NCBI RefSeq assembly: GCF_905187505.1
Contig: NZ_CAJJIC010000015.1
Coordinates: 1-32,000, forward strand
Reading direction: 5' to 3'
Length of the DNA: 32,000 nt
DNA from: an uncultured Mailhella sp.
GTDB taxonomy: Bacteria > Desulfobacterota > Desulfovibrionia > Desulfovibrionales > Desulfovibrionaceae
In this document: one piece after another, positions 16,840-25,608 of the stretch
Numbering within the stretch: position 1 is the stretch's first letter
Layout of the letters: each line of letters opens with the position of its first letter
Program-made: the position numbers and the translations under genes
Notes under the pieces: model-generated
Database searches by the model: none
What the model was told of the DNA's origin: nothing
Seen by the model: only the letters and a program-made list of their open reading frames with translations

Positions 16840-18858
16840 ATGAACATCACCATTCAGAATCTTTCCAAGTCCTACGGCGGACGCGACATTTTCCATGACT
16901 TTTCGCTGGACATCGTGGACGGCATGCGCCTTTGCGTGTGCGGTCCCAACGGTACGGGCAAGTCCACCCTGCTGCGCATGATGGCCGGGGTGATCGCGCC
17001 CGACGGAGGTCGCGTCATCATCCCGCACGGCTGCCGCGTGGGCTACGTGGAACAGATGCTGGATGAAAAGACCCTGGACGTGCCGCTTCTGGAATGGGTG
17101 CAGGCGGCGCTTCCCGACTGGGGCGACTTCTGGCAGGAATGGGAAAAGGCGCAGAGCGCGGGCGACGAGGCGGCCATGAACCGCCTCATGGCGCGTCAGC
17201 ACGACCTTGAGACGCGCTACGGCTACAATCCCGAGCAGCGCGCGCAGACCGTGCTTTCCGGCCTCGGATTCTCAAAGCAGAAATGGGAGCTGCCCATCCG
17301 TCAGCTTTCCGGCGGCTGGCGGGAGCGCGCCAAGCTTGCGCGCGTGCTCACCGCGGGCGCGGACGTGCTCTTTCTCGACGAACCCACCAACCATCTCGAC
17401 CTCGAGGCCGTGGAATGGCTGGAAGAGTTCCTTCTGGAATTCAAGGGCATACTGGTCTTCGTGGCGCACGACCGCGTGTTCATGGACCATGTGGGCACCC
17501 ACGTTCTGTACCTCGGCGCGTCCAAGCCCATATTCCGCAAGTGCAACTACACCAAGTTTCTGGAGCTTCAGGCGGAAATCGAGGAGCAGCGCGAGCGCGA
17601 GGCCAAACAGATAGCCGACGATCTCGCGCACAAGATGGACTTCGTGCGCCGCTTCAAGGCCAAGGCCACCAAGGCGCGTCAGGCCGGTTCCCGTCAGAAG
17701 CAGGCGAAGAAGCTCGAAAAGGAGCTCGAGCAGTACCGGCCCGAGCCCAAAAGACGCGAACTTTCCTTCAAGTGGCCCGAAGCCGCGCCCTCCGAAAAGG
17801 TGGTGCTTTCCGTGGCGGATCTGGCCTTTCATTTTCCCGACGGCACCACGCTGTGGCCGCCGCTCACCTTTTCGCTGTTCCGCGGTCAGAGAGTGGGCCT
17901 CGTGGGGCACAACGGCTGCGGCAAGTCCACGCTGCTCAAGATTCTGGCGGGAAAGCTGGCCCGCACGGGCGGCACCTTCACCATGGGGTCCACCACGCGC
18001 ATGGGCTACTACAGTCAGCAGCAGGCCGAAACGCTGGATCTCGGCGGCACGGTGCTCGGTGAAATGCGTCGTCTGTCCGACCCGCACACCTCGGAAGAGG
18101 AACTCATGAGCGTGCTCGGCCTGTTCATGCTGGGACAGGGCTATTTCGACCGTTCCATCGATTCTCTTTCCGGCGGCGAGCGCAGCCGTCTCGTGCTGGC
18201 GCTGCTCTTTCTGCGCCGCTGCAACTTCCTCGTGCTCGACGAACCCACCAACCATCTGGACCTCGAAAGCCGCGACGCCCTCGTGGAGGCGCTCGAGGCC
18301 TTCGACGGCACGCTGCTCGTGGTGGCTCACGACCGTCATCTGCTTTCCGAGGCCGTGGACGAAATATGGGCCGTGGACGAGAAGGGCATCACCGTCTACA
18401 AGGAAGGCTTCGCGCAGTACGACGCGGCAAGGCGCGCGGCGCGCACCGCTTCCGCCCGTCAGCAGAGCGCGCCTGTCGAATCTTCCGCCGCCTCCACCTC
18501 TCCGGCCGTGCGCCCCCTGCCCGGAACCAATCTTTCCCGCGAGGACCTGAAAAAGCTCAAGCGCGAGCAGGCCGAGCAGCGCAACGCGCTCTACAAGAAG
18601 CTCAAGCCCCTTCAGGCCCGCTACGAGGAGCAGGAAAAGACCTTTGAGGCGCATCTTGCCCGTCAGGAGGAAGTGGAAGGCCTGCTCGCCGATCCTTCGG
18701 TGTACGCCGACGGCGCGAAGTCCACGGAACTTCTCAAGGAGTTTCATGATCTTCAGCAGCGCACGGAAAAGGAACTTGAGGCGCTGGGCGAGCTTGAGGC
18801 GCAGATTTCCGAGCTTGAGGCGCAGCGCGCAGCCCTTTCCCTCGACGGGGGAGAGTAG
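16840..18858 (+). CDS. ABC-F family ATPase (Uup/YheS-like)
   Basis: 672 aa, cytosolic, no TM segments. ABC-F proteins bind the ribosomal E site and help stalled or specialised translation. First ATPase domain: Walker A GPNGTGKST (35-43), signature LSGGW (156-160), Walker B VLFLDEP (176-182). The Lys/Arg-rich linker (about 243-305) corresponds to the P-site-tRNA interaction motif. Second domain: Walker A GHNGCGKST (356-364), LSGGE (443-447), Walker B FLVLDEP (463-469). About 535-665 is a C-terminal coiled-coil extension as in Uup and YheS; EttA lacks it. It follows a terminator, so it should have its own promoter, which I could not identify. A resistance-type ABC-F cannot be excluded, but the housekeeping branch is more likely. 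Confidence 0.92.
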   Translation: MNITIQNLSKSYGGRDIFHDFSLDIVDGMRLCVCGPNGTGKSTLLRMMAGVIAPDGGRVIIPHGCRVGYVEQMLDEKTLDVPLLEWVQAALPDWGDFWQEWEKAQSAGDEAAMNRLMARQHDLETRYGYNPEQRAQTVLSGLGFSKQKWELPIRQLSGGWRERAKLARVLTAGADVLFLDEPTNHLDLEAVEWLEEFLLEFKGILVFVAHDRVFMDHVGTHVLYLGASKPIFRKCNYTKFLELQAEIEEQREREAKQIADDLAHKMDFVRRFKAKATKARQAGSRQKQAKKLEKELEQYRPEPKRRELSFKWPEAAPSEKVVLSVADLAFHFPDGTTLWPPLTFSLFRGQRVGLVGHNGCGKSTLLKILAGKLARTGGTFTMGSTTRMGYYSQQQAETLDLGGTVLGEMRRLSDPHTSEEELMSVLGLFMLGQGYFDRSIDSLSGGERSRLVLALLFLRRCNFLVLDEPTNHLDLESRDALVEALEAFDGTLLVVAHDRHLLSEAVDEIWAVDEKGITVYKEGFAQYDAARRAARTASARQQSAPVESSAASTSPAVRPLPGTNLSREDLKKLKREQAEQRNALYKKLKPLQARYEEQEKTFEAHLARQEEVEGLLADPSVYADGAKSTELLKEFHDLQQRTEKELEALGELEAQISELEAQRAALSLDGGE

Positions 18859-19225
18859 CTGCCGGTCGGACGGTGCAGGGACGCGTTCCGCGCAGGACCC
18901 GTTGCCGGAACGTCGGGCACGACCCTTGACAGCGCGCGTCTTTTTTCGGAAAAAGCCCGTTCTGGCTCCCGCCGAAAACGTCCTGCCCGAAGATTCCGGC
19001 CCCTTCCGGCCGGTTCTTGATCCGGTCCTGCGGGCCGAAGAAGCGGAAAAAACGTCCGACTGTCATCATTCTGCCGCACTCGCGTGTCATGATGGCGGAC
19101 GAAGTCGTGAAGATGGCGCTGACCTGTCGTTTTTTTTCTGGAAATTTTTCCGGGAAAGGGCGACTATCGGATCGGACACGGACAATCGTCGGAAAGCCGT
19201 TTCTCTTTTCAGCGAGGAGAGCCCC
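18859..19225. other. Intergenic region upstream of the MerR-rpe-tkt-pgk unit
   Basis: 367 bp without a convincing gene. A perfect -35 hexamer TTGACA lies at 18926-18931, but the bases 17-18 bp on do not make a good -10. A weak dyad CTTTTT/AAAAAG (18940-18955) and an AT-rich stretch (19131-19150) are present. No clear terminator for the ABC-F gene and no RNA gene were found. Confidence 0.4.
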
Positions 19226-19678
19226 GTGATCGATCAGAACTACTTGCAGTGCCATTTCTTCAGACCGCAGACCAAGGACGGGAACATGCACAGAAAAAAG
19301 CCGCAGTCCGGCAGGGTGTACCGCATAGGCGAAGCCGCCCGTGCGCTGAACCTTCAGACGAGCGTGCTTCGATTCTGGGAAGGGGAATTTCCCGGCCTTC
19401 AGCCCGTGCGCACGCCCAAGGGACAGCGTCTGTATTCGGAAAGCGACATGGAACTTCTGCGCCGCATCCGTTCCCTGCTCCATGAGCAGGGCATGACCAT
19501 AGAAGGCGCGCGCCGCGTGCTCGCGGGCGAAGCCATGCCCGAGCTTGCCGAAGCGCTTTCCGGACGCAACGCCCGGCAGAGCGCCGACGACGGAGGGCTG
19601 CTTGCCGACGTTTTGAAGGAACTTGTGGAAATACGGGCCATTCTCACCAGCAACCCGTCCAAGGAGAACCTCTCATGA
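19226..19678 (+). CDS. MerR-family transcriptional regulator
   Basis: 150 aa. Residues 30-100 form a MerR winged helix: VYRIGEAARALNL (HTH), VLRFWEGEFPGLQPVRTPKGQRLYSE (wing) and LLRRIRSLLHEQGMTIEGARRVL. The C-terminal 50 residues are short and have no metal-binding cysteine set, so it is not a MerR/CueR metal sensor. I choose GTG 19226, with SD GAGGAG (19214-19219) 6 nt ahead; ATG 19286 (M21) lacks a good SD and would remove only a non-domain extension. The stop overlaps the rpe start (ATGA), so it is translationally coupled to rpe and likely regulates, or senses for, this carbon-metabolism unit. Ligand unknown. Confidence 0.87.
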   Translation: MIDQNYLQCHFFRPQTKDGNMHRKKPQSGRVYRIGEAARALNLQTSVLRFWEGEFPGLQPVRTPKGQRLYSESDMELLRRIRSLLHEQGMTIEGARRVLAGEAMPELAEALSGRNARQSADDGGLLADVLKELVEIRAILTSNPSKENLS

Positions 19679-20328
19679 TACTTTCGCCCTCGCTTCTTTC
19701 CGCCGACTGCGGACATCTGGCAGACACCCTGAAGAACCTGGAAGAAGCCGGGGTGAAGTGGGTGCACTGGGACGTGATGGACGGGCAGTTCGTGCCCAAC
19801 ATCACGTTCGGACAGCACGTCATCAAAGGCCTGCGCCCGGCGTCGGGTCTTTTTTTTGACGTGCATCTCATGATCGAGAGCCCGGAACGCTATCTTGCCG
19901 ACTTCAGGGATGCGGGCGCGGACATGCTCGTGGTGCACGTGGAATCCACCGTGCATCTTCAGCGCACGCTCGCGGAAATACGTCGTCTCGGCATGAAGGC
20001 GGGCGCGGCGCTCAATCCCGCCACGCCGCTCAGTTCGCTCGACTACGTTCTGGACGACCTCGACATGGTGCTGGTCATGAGCGTGAACCCCGGCTTCGGG
20101 GGACAGAAATTTCTGCCCGCCACCCTGCGCAAGGTCGCGGATCTGCGGGCAAAGCTCAACGGGGCCGGACGTGCCGACTGCCTCATTCAGGTGGACGGCG
20201 GCGTGAATCTTGAAAACACCGGAGCGCTGGTCAAAGCCGGAGCCGACGTGCTTGTTTCCGGCTCCGCGTTTTTCGGACATCCTCCCTTCAGCGAACGTCT
20301 TGCCGACTTCACGGCCGCGGCGTGCTGA
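19675..20328 (+). CDS. rpe: Ribulose-phosphate 3-epimerase
   Basis: 217 aa, TIM barrel, full length. It interconverts ribulose 5-phosphate and xylulose 5-phosphate in the pentose phosphate pathway. Metal ligands H31, D33 (HWDVMDG), H64 (DVHLMI) and D174 (QVDGGVN) are all present. SPSLLSAD (4-11) and the phosphate-binding VNPGFGGQKF (137-146) and VSGSAFF are typical. The start overlaps the MerR stop by 4 bp. It produces a substrate of the transketolase encoded next. Confidence 0.97.
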   Translation: MILSPSLLSADCGHLADTLKNLEEAGVKWVHWDVMDGQFVPNITFGQHVIKGLRPASGLFFDVHLMIESPERYLADFRDAGADMLVVHVESTVHLQRTLAEIRRLGMKAGAALNPATPLSSLDYVLDDLDMVLVMSVNPGFGGQKFLPATLRKVADLRAKLNGAGRADCLIQVDGGVNLENTGALVKAGADVLVSGSAFFGHPPFSERLADFTAAAC

Positions 20329-20366
20329 GCCTTCTTTCCTGCAATACCTCCAAGGAGACAGCCTTT

Positions 20367-22361
20367 ATGCCTACTCGTGCAGAACTTGCCAATGCCATCC
20401 GCGCCCTTTCCATCGACGCCATCGAGAAAGCCAAGTCCGGTCATCCGGGCGCTCCCATGGGCATGGCCGACATGGCCGAAGCCCTGTGGCGCGGTTTTCT
20501 GAAGCATAATCCTGCCGATCCCGCATGGCCCAACCGCGACCGCTTCGTGCTCTCCAACGGCCATGCCTCCATGCTGCTCTATTCCCTGCTGCATCTTACC
20601 GGATACGACCTTTCCATGGACGACATCCGTTCTTTCCGCCAGCTCGGCGCGAAGACTCCCGGTCATCCCGAGCTCGGCGTGACGCCCGGCGTGGAAATGA
20701 CCACCGGCCCGCTCGGTCAGGGCATCGCCACGGCCGTGGGCATGGCCCTTGCCGAACGCATGATGGCCCACGAGTTCAACCGTGAAGGCTTCCCCGTCAT
20801 GGATCACTACACCTGGGTGTTCCTCGGCGACGGCTGCCTCATGGAAGGCGTGTCGCAGGAAGCCTGCTCGCTGGCCGGAACCTGGAAGCTCGGCCGCCTC
20901 ATCGCGCTGTATGACGACAACGCCATTTCCATCGACGGCAAGGTGGAAGGCTGGTTCACCGACGACACGCCCGCCCGCTTCGAGGCCATGGGCTGGCATG
21001 TGGTGCGCGGCGTCGACGGGCACGATGCCGAGGCCATCGACATGGCCATCCGTCAGGCCATGGCCGTGACGGACAAGCCTTCGCTCATCTGCTGCAAGAC
21101 CGTCATCGGCCGCTTTGCTCCCACCAAGGCCGGAACGGCCGCCTGCCACGGCTCGCCGCTCGGCGCCGAGGAAGCCGCGGCCGCCCGCGCCGCCATGGGC
21201 TGGACCGCCGAGCCCTTCACCGTGCCGGACGACATCCGCGCCGCCTGGGACGCCCGCGAAAAGGGCGCGGCCGTCGAAAAGGCCTGGAACGACATGTTCG
21301 CCGCCTACGCCGAGGCCTATCCCGAACTTGCCGCCGAGTTCCGCCGCCGCATGGCCGGAAAGCTCCCCGAAGCCTGGCCCGACGCGGCCCGTGCCGCCGT
21401 GGAGGCCGCCCGCGCCGAAACCAAGGACGTGGCCACCCGCGCGGCGGGCAAGAACGCCCTCAACGTCATCGCTCCCGTGCTGCCGGAGCTCGTGGGCGGC
21501 TCGGCCGACCTCAGCGGTTCCGTGGGCACGGAGCACAAGGGCGCCAGAACCCTCGACGTGTCCGACTATTCGGGCAACTACATCCGCTACGGCGTGCGCG
21601 AGTTCGGCATGGGCGCCATCATGAACGGTCTCAGGCTTCACGGCGGATTTCTGCCCTACGCGGGCACGTTCTTCGTGTTCTCCGACTACGCCAAGAGCGT
21701 GATCCGTTCCGCGGCCATCATGAAGCTCGGGGTCATCTGGGTGCTTACTCATGATTCCATCGGCGTGGGCGAGGACGGTCCCACCCATCAGCCCGTGGAG
21801 CAGATCGCCGCGCTGCGCATGACTCCCGGCGTTCAGGTGTGGCGTCCGTGCGACAGCACCGAGGCGGCCGTGGCCTGGACGGCGGCCGTGGAATACGGCA
21901 GGGGCCCCGTGTGCCTCGTCATGAGCCGTCAGGGCCTGCCCCAGCAGAAGCGCAGCGACGAACAGGTGGCGGCCATCCGTCGCGGCGGCTACGTGCTCAG
22001 AGACTGCGAGGGCGAACCGGAACTCATCTACATTGCCACGGGTTCCGAAGTTCAGCTCGTCATGCAGGCCGCCGAAAAGCTCGCCGCGGAAGGTCGCCGC
22101 GTGCGCGTGGTTTCCATGCCTTCCTGCGAGGTGTTCGACCGTCAGGACGCCGCCTACCGCGAATCCGTCCTTCCTTCCTCCGTGCGCGCCCGCGTGGCCG
22201 TGGAAGCGCAGACCGCCGCATGGTGGTGGAAGTATGTGGGACTTGACGGCCGCGTCATCGGTATGGAAACATTCGGAGCTTCCGCTCCGGCGGGAAAACT
22301 GTTCCCGAAGTTTGGCTTTACGGTAGAAAACATTGTGCGGCAGTCGCTTGAACTGCTGTAA
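20367..22361 (+). CDS. tkt: Transketolase
   Basis: 664 aa, full length. A thiamine-diphosphate enzyme moving two-carbon units between sugar phosphates. The N-terminal domain has KSGHPGAPMGMAD and SNGHASML, the ThDP motif from GDG (154-156) to DDNAIS (about 186), and phosphate-binding residues in the usual places. The middle domain has GGSADLSGSV, YGVREFGMGAIMNGL and THDSIGVGEDGPTHQPVEQ with the catalytic residues, and the C-terminal domain closes it. SD AAGGAGA (20352-20358) precedes ATG 20367. It lies between rpe and pgk in one transcript. Confidence 0.98.
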   Translation: MPTRAELANAIRALSIDAIEKAKSGHPGAPMGMADMAEALWRGFLKHNPADPAWPNRDRFVLSNGHASMLLYSLLHLTGYDLSMDDIRSFRQLGAKTPGHPELGVTPGVEMTTGPLGQGIATAVGMALAERMMAHEFNREGFPVMDHYTWVFLGDGCLMEGVSQEACSLAGTWKLGRLIALYDDNAISIDGKVEGWFTDDTPARFEAMGWHVVRGVDGHDAEAIDMAIRQAMAVTDKPSLICCKTVIGRFAPTKAGTAACHGSPLGAEEAAAARAAMGWTAEPFTVPDDIRAAWDAREKGAAVEKAWNDMFAAYAEAYPELAAEFRRRMAGKLPEAWPDAARAAVEAARAETKDVATRAAGKNALNVIAPVLPELVGGSADLSGSVGTEHKGARTLDVSDYSGNYIRYGVREFGMGAIMNGLRLHGGFLPYAGTFFVFSDYAKSVIRSAAIMKLGVIWVLTHDSIGVGEDGPTHQPVEQIAALRMTPGVQVWRPCDSTEAAVAWTAAVEYGRGPVCLVMSRQGLPQQKRSDEQVAAIRRGGYVLRDCEGEPELIYIATGSEVQLVMQAAEKLAAEGRRVRVVSMPSCEVFDRQDAAYRESVLPSSVRARVAVEAQTAAWWWKYVGLDGRVIGMETFGASAPAGKLFPKFGFTVENIVRQSLELL

Positions 22362-22377
22362 GGAAAGGAGAAAACCG

Positions 22378-23556
22378 ATGAAAGCACTGACCATGAACGA
22401 TGTGGACATGAAGGGAAAGCGCGTTGTCATGCGCGTGGACGTGAACGTGCCCATCCATGACGGCGTCATTACCAGCGACAAGCGCATCCGCGCCGTGCTG
22501 CCCACCATCAGGAAGGCTCTGGACGCGGGCGCGGGCGTCATCCTGCTCGCCCATCTCGGCCGCCCCACCGAAGGCGTGTTTGAAGAAAAGTTCTCCCTGC
22601 GTCCCGTGGCCGCGCACATGGGCAAGCTGCTCGGCATGCCCGTGGAATTCTGCGCCGAACCTCTGAAGGGCGTGGAATGCAAGCCCGGTCAGGTGGTGCT
22701 GTGCGAGAACGTGCGCTTCTTCAAGGGCGAAAAGAAGAACGACGAAGAACTCGCCGCCAAGTACGCCGCCATGGGCGACATCTACGTGATGGACGCCTTC
22801 GGCGCGGCCCATCGCGCTCAGGCCTCCACCGAAGGCGCGCTGCGCAAGGCCGCCGTGGCCGTGGCGGGCCCCCTCATGTTCGCGGAAATGGAAGCCGCCA
22901 CCAGACTGCTCGACAATCCCGAGCGTCCGCTTTTCGCCATCATCGGCGGTTCCAAGGTTTCCACCAAGCTCACCGTGCTTGAAAACCTGCTCAAGCACGT
23001 GGACGGCCTCATTGTGGGCGGCGGCATCGCCAACACCTTCCTGGAGGCCGCGGGCTTCAACATGGGCTCCTCCCTCGTGGAAAAGGACCTCATTCCCGAA
23101 GCCAAGCGCCTCATCGACATGGCGAAGGAACGCAACGTGCTTCTGCCCCTGCCCACCGACGTGGTGGTGGCCCCGAGCTTCGAGCGCGCGTCCGAAGCCG
23201 TGACCAAGAAGGTGTCCGAACTTTCCGCCGAAGACTGCGCCTTCGACATCGGCGAAGAGACCGTGAAGGCCTACGCCAAGATTCTTGCCGACGCCCGCAC
23301 CATCGTGTGGAACGGCCCCGTGGGCGCGTTCGAGACCGTGCCTTTCGACAAGGGCAGCCGGGCTCTGGCCGACATTCTCGCCGATTCCAAGGCGTATACG
23401 CTGGTCTGCGGCGGCGACACCGTGGCCGCTGTGGAATCCTTCGGCGTGGCCGCGAAGATGGGGTATCTCTCCACCGGCGGCGGCGCCTTCCTTGAAGTGC
23501 TCGAAGGCAAGACCCTGCCCGCCGTGGCCGCGCTTGCCGACGCCGCTTCCAAGTAA
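22378..23556 (+). CDS. pgk: Phosphoglycerate kinase
   Basis: 392 aa, full length. It transfers phosphate between 1,3-bisphosphoglycerate and ADP. Substrate-binding RVDVNVP (19-25) and HLGRP (59-63), hinge and nucleotide-binding GGSKVSTK (190-197), NGPVGAFE and the C-terminal CGGDTVAAV and STGGGAFLE are all present. SD AAAGGAG (22364-22370), 16 bp after the tkt stop. Last gene of the MerR-rpe-tkt-pgk unit, closed by two hairpins. Linking pgk to tkt and rpe joins lower glycolysis to the pentose pathway. Confidence 0.98.
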   Translation: MKALTMNDVDMKGKRVVMRVDVNVPIHDGVITSDKRIRAVLPTIRKALDAGAGVILLAHLGRPTEGVFEEKFSLRPVAAHMGKLLGMPVEFCAEPLKGVECKPGQVVLCENVRFFKGEKKNDEELAAKYAAMGDIYVMDAFGAAHRAQASTEGALRKAAVAVAGPLMFAEMEAATRLLDNPERPLFAIIGGSKVSTKLTVLENLLKHVDGLIVGGGIANTFLEAAGFNMGSSLVEKDLIPEAKRLIDMAKERNVLLPLPTDVVVAPSFERASEAVTKKVSELSAEDCAFDIGEETVKAYAKILADARTIVWNGPVGAFETVPFDKGSRALADILADSKAYTLVCGGDTVAAVESFGVAAKMGYLSTGGGAFLEVLEGKTLPAVAALADAASK

Positions 23557-23565
23557 AACGAAAGA

Positions 23566-23629
23566 GCGGGGGATTGCCCCCCGCATGGCATGATGCAAAG
23601 GCCGTCTTTCTTCGGAAAGGCGGCCTTTT
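23566..23629 (+). terminator. Double hairpin terminator after pgk
   Basis: A first hairpin, GCGGGGG (23566-23572) / CCCCCGC (23578-23584), has no T tract. The second pairs 23597-23610 with 23615-23628 around a TTCG tetraloop (14 bp including one G.T) and ends in TTTT. Its A-rich 5' side could also stop transcription from the minus strand. Confidence 0.93.
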
Positions 23630-23885
23630 CGCGTTTTCGGGGCGGGGAGGGCGCGGGAGGCGGGGCCTTCCTCCGGCGGGACATTTCGGCCCTTCGCCTC
23701 GCGGGGATTTCCCCCGAAGGGAAGGGCATTGAAAGGATGCCTCGCCCGTGCTGCGCCCCGGCCTTCGCGGAAACAGCGCCGCTCCCGTGCGGAACCGGAT
23801 GCCCCATGGAACGGCCGATGCTCTTCCAGACTCCTGACGCCCTCTGCCGGGCCGAAACTGCGGGGGAAATGGGCCTTCCGCCGGA
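23630..23885. other. Gap between pgk terminator and the convergent regulator
   Basis: About 256 bp; with the terminator the gene-free stretch is 329 bp. A short plus-strand open frame exists but shows no SD or recognisable protein. I see no repeat or RNA structure beyond the pgk hairpins. Confidence 0.4.
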
Positions 23886-25436
23886 CTAGCGCATCCTGAG
23901 CTTCTTCATGCGCGCGCGGAGCGTGCTGGGATTGACGTCCAGAAGTTCCGCCGCGCCGCCCCGCCCCGCAAGGCGTCCCTTCGTCATGGCAAGAACGCGC
24001 ATGATGTGCGCTTTCTCCACGTCTTCCAGACGCAGGGAGGCAGAGGAGGGCGGAAAAGCCTCGGAAGCTCCCGGCTGCTTTGTCTCCAGAGGCGGAAACA
24101 TGTTCCTGAAAAGGTCTTCTCCGGCCTCGATGGTGAATTCGGAGCTCCTCTTCCCGCTCCACAGCAGCATGGCCCGGGTGACGGCGTTCTGCATTTCGCG
24201 GATGTTGCCGGGCCACGGGTAGGCGATGAGCCTGGACATTTCGGAAGGGGAGAGCGAGGGAGGGCTGGAAAAGCCCATTCTGCGGCTCTGCTGGAGAATG
24301 AAGAAGTTGAGCAGCACCGGAATGTCCTCCGGCCTCTCCCGGAGCGCCGGGATGTAGATGGGAAAGATGCTCAGCCGGTAGAGCAGATCCCGCCGGAAGG
24401 TGCCGTCCTTGACCATGAGGGAGAGATTGCGGTTGGTGGCCGCGATGATGCGCACGTTGACGGGCAGCTCCGTGCTGCTGCCCACGCGTTCTATGACGTG
24501 CTCCTGAAGCACGCGCAGAAGGTGGGCCTGCGCGGAAAGCGGCAGTTCGCCGAGCTCGTCGAGGAGCAGAACGCCGGTGTCCGCGAGCTCGAAGCAGCCC
24601 GGCGTGTCGTGGAACGCGCCGGTGAAGGCTCCCTTCTGGTAGCCGAACAGTTTGGATTCGAGCAGCGAAGGCGGAATGCCGCCGCAGTTGATCTTGATGA
24701 ACGGCCGCGTGTAGCGTCCGGAACCGCGATAGATGAGGTTGGCCACGCCTTCCTTGCCCGTGCCCGTTTCGCCGAGAAGAAGCACGGGGATCTCTTCACG
24801 GCTCACGGTATGGATGAGCGAAAGCGACTTCTGCATGCCCGGCAGGTTGATGAGACTGAAATGGTCGGGATCATGGCGGGGCAGTTCCAGATTTCTGGCG
24901 TGGGGATAGCGCTGCTCCCAGAGCTGAACGAGCGGCTCCATAAGATCGAACAGCACCGCGGCGTCGTCTTCGTCGTAGGCGTTTTTCCGAAAGGACACAA
25001 AGCCGATGAGCCCGAGGAAGCGTTCCTGAATCACCCGGCGCAGAAAGATGAGCGAAAAGTTTTCGCTGCTGGCTTCCTTCATGTACTTCTGGAGCACGGA
25101 AATGGTGATGGTGGCGTAGTCGCCCCGCTCGCAGATGCGCAGCATGGTGTGATGATAGGTATTGAGAATGATTTCATCCACTTCCTGACTTTTGGGATAG
25201 TGCAGGATTTCATTGCCGTTGCAGGGCGGCCATATGTAGTAGGTGCGGGAAGATTTGCTGTCGGGCGAAATGAAGAGAATGTGATCAAAGTGCAGCGCCT
25301 TCTGAAACACGGAATGCAGCGCCTGAATCAGTGCGGAATCATCGGGGCATTCATCGGCGGCCTTTTCTATCAGCATGGGCAGCCGTTCGGGAAGAGGCCT
25401 GCCGCGATCGACGGGACGGGAGAGAAAAGTCTTCAT
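23886..25436 (-). CDS. Sigma-54-dependent enhancer-binding regulator
   Basis: 516 aa. Residues 1-185 are a sensor domain without receiver phosphorylation site, with a GAF/PAS-like feel (NorR/FhlA arrangement) and Cys72 and Cys102. The AAA+ domain has Walker A GETGTGKE (222-229), the sigma-54 contact loop GAFTGA (269-274) intact, and Walker B VLLLDELGELP (289-299). It also carries AATNRNL (332-338) and FRRDLLYRL (347-355). The last 45 residues are a Fis-type HTH (about 475-516). It should sense a small molecule directly and activate the divergent phosphodiesterase gene, whose promoter has a perfect sigma-54 element. The ATG at 25436 has only a GGAAGC (25443-25448) as SD. A sigma-70 promoter and candidate self-binding site lie upstream. 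Confidence 0.93.
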   Translation of the reverse strand: MKTFLSRPVDRGRPLPERLPMLIEKAADECPDDSALIQALHSVFQKALHFDHILFISPDSKSSRTYYIWPPCNGNEILHYPKSQEVDEIILNTYHHTMLRICERGDYATITISVLQKYMKEASSENFSLIFLRRVIQERFLGLIGFVSFRKNAYDEDDAAVLFDLMEPLVQLWEQRYPHARNLELPRHDPDHFSLINLPGMQKSLSLIHTVSREEIPVLLLGETGTGKEGVANLIYRGSGRYTRPFIKINCGGIPPSLLESKLFGYQKGAFTGAFHDTPGCFELADTGVLLLDELGELPLSAQAHLLRVLQEHVIERVGSSTELPVNVRIIAATNRNLSLMVKDGTFRRDLLYRLSIFPIYIPALRERPEDIPVLLNFFILQQSRRMGFSSPPSLSPSEMSRLIAYPWPGNIREMQNAVTRAMLLWSGKRSSEFTIEAGEDLFRNMFPPLETKQPGASEAFPPSSASLRLEDVEKAHIMRVLAMTKGRLAGRGGAAELLDVNPSTLRARMKKLRMR

Positions 25437-25445
25437 AAATCTGCT

Positions 25446-25487
25446 TCCAAATGTCGCATGACGTGAAATATGGCGTCCAAATATAGC
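25446..25487 (+). promoter_or_regulatory. Tandem 12-bp repeat, candidate UAS of the sigma-54 regulator
   Basis: TCCAAATGTCGC (25446-25457) and TCCAAATATAGC (25476-25487) agree at 10 of 12 positions and lie exactly 30 bp apart, on the same helix face. They centre about 126 and 96 bp upstream of the predicted sigma-54 start, normal for an enhancer. The distal copy lies in the regulator's leader and the proximal copy overlaps its -10. Confidence 0.55.
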
Positions 25488-25509
25488 GCTTTTTCTTGCG
25501 TTTGGTCAA
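25480..25509 (-). promoter_or_regulatory. Sigma-70 promoter of the regulator gene
   Basis: On the minus strand, TTGACC (25504-25509), an 18-bp spacer and TATATT (25480-25485), each 5/6 to consensus. The predicted start near 25473 leaves a 36-nt leader. Confidence 0.65.
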
Positions 25510-25520
25510 GGTGCTCATTA

Positions 25521-25533
25521 CAACATATTGATT
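25521..25533 (-). promoter_or_regulatory. IHF-binding site, perfect consensus
   Basis: Minus-strand AATCAATATGTTG fits WATCAANNNNTTR at every position. It lies between the candidate UAS and the sigma-54 promoter, about 51 bp upstream of the predicted start, where IHF bending brings the activator to the polymerase. Confidence 0.6.
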
Positions 25534-25551
25534 TCATAAGTAATAAAATTT

Positions 25552-25568
25552 TGGCACGCTTCTTGCTT
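25552..25568 (+). promoter_or_regulatory. Sigma-54 (-24/-12) promoter
   Basis: TGGCAC (25552-25557), 5 bp, TTGCTT (25563-25568) matches the TGGCAC-N5-TTGCW consensus exactly, with GG and GC elements 10 bp apart. Predicted start near 25578, 31 nt before the phosphodiesterase ATG. Confidence 0.9.
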
Positions 25569-25608
25569 ATTTCATGGCAACGATCCTGAACAACGAAGGA
25601 GTTCATCC

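Noticed and set aside
20187..22682. 831-codon minus-strand frame opposite tkt
   Set aside because: Antisense shadow of rpe-tkt-pgk; no SD, no recognisable domain.
23590..23889. 99-codon plus-strand frame after pgk
   Set aside because: Starts within the terminator hairpin region, has no SD and no protein-like features.
24006..25466. 486-codon plus-strand frame opposite the sigma-54 regulator
   Set aside because: Shadow; the minus strand carries every conserved AAA+ motif.
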